Source: Nitrospira sp. SG-bin1 (GTDB lineage Bacteria; Nitrospirota; Nitrospiria; Nitrospirales; Nitrospiraceae). Taken from it: a DNA stretch of 64,000 nt. Position 1 is the first letter of the stretch. The number at the start of each line of letters is the position of its first letter. Below are positions 60,095 to 64,000 of the stretch, in pieces. The position numbers and the translations under genes are program-made. The stretch is taken from positions 102,167-166,166 of the forward strand of contig LVWS01000007.1 in assembly GCA_002083365.1 (NCBI GenBank), written 5' to 3'. The notes under the pieces were generated by a model that was given only the letters and a program-made list of their open reading frames with translations, had not been told where the DNA came from and made no database searches.

Positions 60095-63000
60095 TTAAGC
60101 GCGTAACCGTTGCGAGTTGCACGCGACGATCGCCGCAGTGAGTTCCTCGGGGAGGCATCCCTTGGTCAAGAGCGTCTCGGCACCGACCGCAATCATCTCG
60201 TTTCTTGTCAATTCGTCCGCATGCACTGAGAACCCAATCACCGCCACCTGGGGATGCAGCCTCTTGAACCGCTTCGTCGTTTCGATGCCGCTTATGTCGG
60301 GGAGATTGATGTCGGTGAGGATCACGTCGGGAGCGAGGTTGGCCGCCAGTATCAGAGCTTCTTCGCCGGTGCGTGCCTCGCCGACCACACGAATGCGGTC
60401 GTCGGCCGCCAGCAGGTCCCTCACCCCTTGACGCACGAGGTTGTGATCGTCCACCAGAAGAACGCGGACAGGTAAGACGCGAGGCATGACGCGCGAGGCG
60501 TCCGAAGATCCTTCCCCCCTTAACGCCTTACCTATTCCGGTTTTTCGGAGAGGTAATACGAGCGTGACCGTCGTACCACGTCCTAGCTCTGATACGACCT
60601 CGACTCGGCCGTCCATCGCGCGGAACCGTTCCTTGACACTGACGAGCCCAAGATGGCCTGGCTCAACGGATCGTTGCGAGGCATCGGGCTTCAGTCCCTT
60701 GCCTTTGTCCTCAACCGCCACACGCAATTGCTCGTCGTCCAGCGTCACGACCACCGTCGCCTGATCGACGCCCGCATGTTTCAACACGTTGAACAACAGC
60801 TCGCGCACCGCTTGGAACACCACCACCGCCTCTTCTTCCGGCAACGGCACGGACGCACAATCGGCCTTCACGTCCACCCTCAATCCGTCCTTTTGAAATC
60901 GCTCCCCAAGCCACGTAAGTGCGGCCGGCAAACCGGAGTCTTGAAGCGACGGCGGACTCAGCTCGGCGATGAGGGTGCGGGTATAGTTCAACGCCTGTTG
61001 AAACACCTGGTCCAAGTCGTCCACCAGCGTCACGCCGGCCGGTGAGGGCGGCCCTTGTTTCTTGAGCATCTTGGTTTTCATTTCCCCCACGACCAACATC
61101 TGGGCGAGGTAGTCATGGAGGTCCCGTGCCAGTTTGCGGCGTTCGCGTTGCTCAGTGAGGCTCAATTGCGAGGTGACCGCCATCAACCGTTCTTGTGTCA
61201 TCAGCAATTCACTCGTCCGCTCCCGCACACGGATTTCCAGCTCGTCCTTCCATCGGCGCAACTGCTCCTCGCTGTCGCGAAGCGTCTCATTCGAGGCACG
61301 CAAGTCGTTCATCAATCGGGCCCGGTCAAGAGTTGTCGCGATGAGATCGCAAATGGCTTGCACCATCTGCATATCACCGTCGCGAAAACGGACACGACGG
61401 CGTGACACGAAGGCCACCGTCCCCAGCAGCTGTCCCCGCGCCAATAGAGGGAAGCCGGCATAACTGGTGGCGCCGGCCGCATGAAGTATTTCGCAGCCGG
61501 GATGGTGGGAATGCTGTAAATCCTCGACAAGCAGCAGCTGACGCGATTCCGCGACTCGTCCGCACATGAGCTCCCCGAATCGCATGGTGGCGAAGAGGTT
61601 GCGTTCTTGCTCGGTGATCCCGCCCGAGGTGCGAAGCCGCAAGAGAGGGGATTCATTGTCCAGTCGATAATGGTAAAACATCTCCATGTCGATCAGCTCG
61701 GCGATCTCGACAAAGATGTTTTCGAGCAGCTCCTGAGGGTCTTCGCTAAGAATCAAATGTCGTGAGGTACGAGCCAGCAGATCGAGTTGCCGAGTCCGTT
61801 GTTGAACCGTCTCTTCGGCCTGTTTGCGCTCGGTGAAATCTTCAGCCACACCCGCGACTAACTTCCCGATGCCAAGGGGTTTGCCGCGGTCACGTACCCA
61901 GCGGACTGTCCCATCCGGTCTGATGATTCGATATTCTTCATCGTAGGTTCCGGCATAGATGTCCCGAAAGAAATGGGTCCGTACGCGCTCCTGGTCGTCC
62001 GGATGAATCGCGTCGATCCAGACGGCAAACTGTTCATAGAGGGCTCCGAGGTCACGTCCCCAGATCTCGATAAAGGCCGGGCTCGCATACATCAGCTTGC
62101 GGCTCTCAGGATCGGAGATCCAAAACACATCACCGACGGTTTCTACCAACGACCGGAACCGCGCCTCACTCTCACGCACAGCCACTTCCGCTTCTTTGAT
62201 CGCCGTGATGTCTGGACTACTGCCGACATGACCGAGAAAATCTCCCGTCGCCGAAAAGCGGGGCGCTCCGCGCGAATCAATCCAACGCCAGGTCCCATCC
62301 GCGGTTCGCACTCGTGCCTGAGAACGGAAGGGAGCCTGTTCGCGTATGGCCTTAAGATAGTCACCGATATAGCGGTCTGAGTCCTCTGGATGGACGAGGA
62401 GTTCCCACTTTGGCCCGCGCACTTCTTCGGTCGTCACCCCGAAGAATCTGCAATAGGCAGCGTTCACGAATTCCAGACCCTCAAGGTTGGTGACCCAGAT
62501 CGGTTCAGGTGATTGATCAGCCAACACACGGAACCGTTCCTCACTTTCCTTCAGCGCTGCCTCGTGCCGTTTCCGTTCGGTGATGTCCCGCTTCATACCC
62601 ACGTAACAAAGCACTTCTCCTTTGTCGTCGTAGATGCCGAAGGCCGACAGGGCGATATCCACCCATTGGCCGTCTTTGCGGCGAGAGCGAACATCTCCTT
62701 GAAACCGCCTGGTATCGATCAACTCTCTGACAATTCTTTGGAAAACTTCTTCTCCCACATGAATGGCCGGAGTTTTTCCGATCAGATCTTCGTCCGCATA
62801 TCCCAGGATGGTGCGATGGGCAAGGTTTTGTTCGACGTACTTGGCATTCGGGTCGATGATGGCGATACCGTCGGTAGCGGCGGTCATGATCATCCGGTAT
62901 TGCGCGAGCTTGTCTTCCGCCTGCTTCCGCGGGGTGATGTCTTGCACCACCCCCGTCATGCGCACGGCATGGCCGGCCTCGTCATAGAAGAACCGGCCTT

Positions 63001-63697
63001 TGGCCGTCATCCAATGGACGCTACCGTCCGGATGGACGAATCGGTAGTCGTCCGAGTAAGATTCTTTGCGAGCGGCCATTAAGCTTTGAACGTTATTCCA
63101 TACTCTCGGACGATCGTCCGGATGGAGGATCTCCGAGAATGCGTCGATTTTTCCGCTGAACCCGCCCGGCACCATGCCGGCCAGCCGTTCGTGCGCGCCG
63201 AACCATTGCAGCGTACCGTTGGCGATGTCCCAGTCCCACAGCCCGCAGTCCGCCGCGCTCGTGGCCTCGGCAAACTGCTGCTCCGTCCGGCGTAATCGTT
63301 TCTCACGGTCCAACAGCCGCAACAGGGCCTTCACGGTCGCCAGCAATTCCAGCGGATCGATAGGCTCGATAAGATAACCATCGGCACCGCCATCGAGTCC
63401 CGCCGCAAGATCCAACTTTGAGGTGCGTGCAGCGGAGACCTGCATCACCATGATGGGAATGGTCTCGTAGTCAGCCTTCAGTCTCCGGCAGACTTCGACG
63501 CCGTCGATGCCGGGCAAACTGACATCGAGCACGATCAAGTCCGGTTGATGTGAGACAGCCAAGATCAGCGCCTCTTCCCCGGTGGAGGCTTCAATAATCT
63601 GATAGCCGACTTGACTGAGTATCCGGCGGCGGGCGTAACGAACCGGCTCGGCATCGTCGACGATCAAAATCAAGGCGTTCTGCCGATCCCGACCCAT
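60095..63697 (-). CDS. REC-4xPAS-GAF-NarL-type hybrid kinase with C-terminal REC
   Basis: This 1200-aa soluble protein has a receiver (about 8-125, LILIVDDAEPVRYARRRIL) and four PAS/PAC units (about 140-640), each ending in a D(I/F)T-x-(R/I)K type linker. A GAF domain (about 655-800) and a HisKA_3 helix with LARDLHDYLAQMLVVGEMK follow. The HATPase has FQAVRELLFNVLKHAG and EDKGKGLKPD. A C-terminal NarL-type receiver (about 1080-1195, RVLLVDDHNLVRQGVRDLL) has no HTH. Its kinase half is closely related to that of 49047-50639. AGGA precedes the ATG. Confidence 0.9.
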   Translation of the reverse strand: MGRDRQNALILIVDDAEPVRYARRRILSQVGYQIIEASTGEEALILAVSHQPDLIVLDVSLPGIDGVEVCRRLKADYETIPIMVMQVSAARTSKLDLAAGLDGGADGYLIEPIDPLELLATVKALLRLLDREKRLRRTEQQFAEATSAADCGLWDWDIANGTLQWFGAHERLAGMVPGGFSGKIDAFSEILHPDDRPRVWNNVQSLMAARKESYSDDYRFVHPDGSVHWMTAKGRFFYDEAGHAVRMTGVVQDITPRKQAEDKLAQYRMIMTAATDGIAIIDPNAKYVEQNLAHRTILGYADEDLIGKTPAIHVGEEVFQRIVRELIDTRRFQGDVRSRRKDGQWVDIALSAFGIYDDKGEVLCYVGMKRDITERKRHEAALKESEERFRVLADQSPEPIWVTNLEGLEFVNAAYCRFFGVTTEEVRGPKWELLVHPEDSDRYIGDYLKAIREQAPFRSQARVRTADGTWRWIDSRGAPRFSATGDFLGHVGSSPDITAIKEAEVAVRESEARFRSLVETVGDVFWISDPESRKLMYASPAFIEIWGRDLGALYEQFAVWIDAIHPDDQERVRTHFFRDIYAGTYDEEYRIIRPDGTVRWVRDRGKPLGIGKLVAGVAEDFTERKQAEETVQQRTRQLDLLARTSRHLILSEDPQELLENIFVEIAELIDMEMFYHYRLDNESPLLRLRTSGGITEQERNLFATMRFGELMCGRVAESRQLLLVEDLQHSHHPGCEILHAAGATSYAGFPLLARGQLLGTVAFVSRRRVRFRDGDMQMVQAICDLIATTLDRARLMNDLRASNETLRDSEEQLRRWKDELEIRVRERTSELLMTQERLMAVTSQLSLTEQRERRKLARDLHDYLAQMLVVGEMKTKMLKKQGPPSPAGVTLVDDLDQVFQQALNYTRTLIAELSPPSLQDSGLPAALTWLGERFQKDGLRVDVKADCASVPLPEEEAVVVFQAVRELLFNVLKHAGVDQATVVVTLDDEQLRVAVEDKGKGLKPDASQRSVEPGHLGLVSVKERFRAMDGRVEVVSELGRGTTVTLVLPLRKTGIGKALRGEGSSDASRVMPRVLPVRVLLVDDHNLVRQGVRDLLAADDRIRVVGEARTGEEALILAANLAPDVILTDINLPDISGIETTKRFKRLHPQVAVIGFSVHADELTRNEMIAVGAETLLTKGCLPEELTAAIVACNSQRLRA

Positions 63698-63836
63698 TGT
63701 ATGTTCCTGCTAGGAAAAGGAGGTATGAGCTACGTGCATAGGCATCTTCGGCCTGGCCGTGCGATCCCCTGCGTTCGAAGCGATGAGATGGAAATGTTTA
63801 GAACACCTTTCTAATGAAAAGCAATGCTGAAATAAG

Positions 63837-63853
63837 CTAGGGACATCCCCTGC
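63837..63853. promoter_or_regulatory. CTAGGGACATCCCCTGC site (second copy)
   Basis: It matches 59173-59189 at 15 of 17 positions, and the likeness reaches a few bases to the left (TGAAA-A-CTAGGGA). It lies about 140 bp upstream of the 1200-aa kinase start and about 75 bp beyond the stop of the transposase fragment. It could be an operator or part of the terminal inverted repeat of that element. Confidence 0.4.
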
Positions 63854-63925
63854 TAAACATATTCTTCTTACGAACCACGGCTTATTCTCTTATTACGTAC
63901 GACGTCCTGTAGTGCTTCCCTGAAA

Positions 63926-64000
63926 TCAAGCCACCTGAGTTACTTGTTGCGCCCGATATTGGACGAGGCTTCGATAGCCCAACGCTTGATGCGGGCGCTC
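63926..64000 (-). mobile_element. C-terminal tail of an IS3-type transposase (OrfB), cut by window edge
   Basis: The minus-strand frame at the right edge reads ERPHQALGYRSLVQYRA and stops at TGA 63926. NERPHxALGYRxP is the well-known C-terminal pattern of IS3-family DDE transposases (rve domain end). Only 24 residues are visible, so I cannot say whether the element is complete. Its end should lie between about 63820 and 63910. Confidence 0.7.

Overview
This window comes from a GC-rich bacterium with a Gram-negative envelope. It shows Sec, Tat and lipoprotein signals, heptose-type glycosyltransferases, long hybrid histidine kinases and many small stress-linked DUF genes. The overall content recalls Nitrospira-type genomes (Nitrospirota). 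That placement is inferred from gene content only; the window has no rRNA or other taxonomic marker gene. I see no tRNA, rRNA, CRISPR array or prophage. The only trace of a mobile element is an IS3-type transposase tail at the right edge.

Region 1 (1-31.6 kb) is an envelope and stress block, almost all on the minus strand. It holds secreted or lipidated small proteins, DUF2945, DUF2254, a secreted beta/gamma-crystallin, a Tat-exported glycogen-debranching-like enzyme and an AI-2E-type permease with a 57-aa zinc-ribbon ORF behind it. It also holds two SRPBCC proteins, two DUF4142 proteins, two DUF2231 proteins, DUF2630, DUF4383, an HSL-type lipase lipoprotein, an exported large catalase, a tandem universal stress protein, a DsbA-like protein, hemerythrin and bacterioferritin-like proteins, and a pyruvate-oxidase-like ThDP enzyme. 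At 24.6-29.3 kb, TreZ, a cytosolic debranching enzyme and a DUF72 protein form an overlapping operon for alpha-glucan and trehalose metabolism.

Region 2 (31.8-43.4 kb, plus strand) is an eleven-gene, tightly packed or overlapping glycan operon. Its order is GT9, GT, GT4-SIS fusion, SDR, GmhB-like phosphatase, second GT9, NodU-type carbamoyltransferase, GT2, methyltransferase, PIG-L deacetylase and a second GT2. It looks like a pathway for a carbamoylated, probably heptose-containing surface glycan or glycoconjugate. It is my best candidate for an undescribed system.

Region 3 (43.4-49.0 kb) has a PLD-VTT fusion membrane protein, a secreted Gly/Ser-rich protein, an MBL-fold hydrolase, an SDR and a second hemerythrin protein.

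Region 4 (49.0-63.7 kb, minus strand) is a signalling island. A 2016-aa soluble poly-HAMP/GAF hybrid kinase with three receivers is followed by an REC-PAS-PAS kinase, a single-domain receiver and a NarL-type hybrid kinase. An Hsp20 gene and a 1200-aa REC-4xPAS-GAF-kinase-REC protein lie upstream of them. Two dispersed DNA signals stand out. One is a shared element upstream of the catalase and lipase genes; the other is a GTCTGTCTGG-type repeat lying directly before several starts that lack a Shine-Dalgarno sequence.
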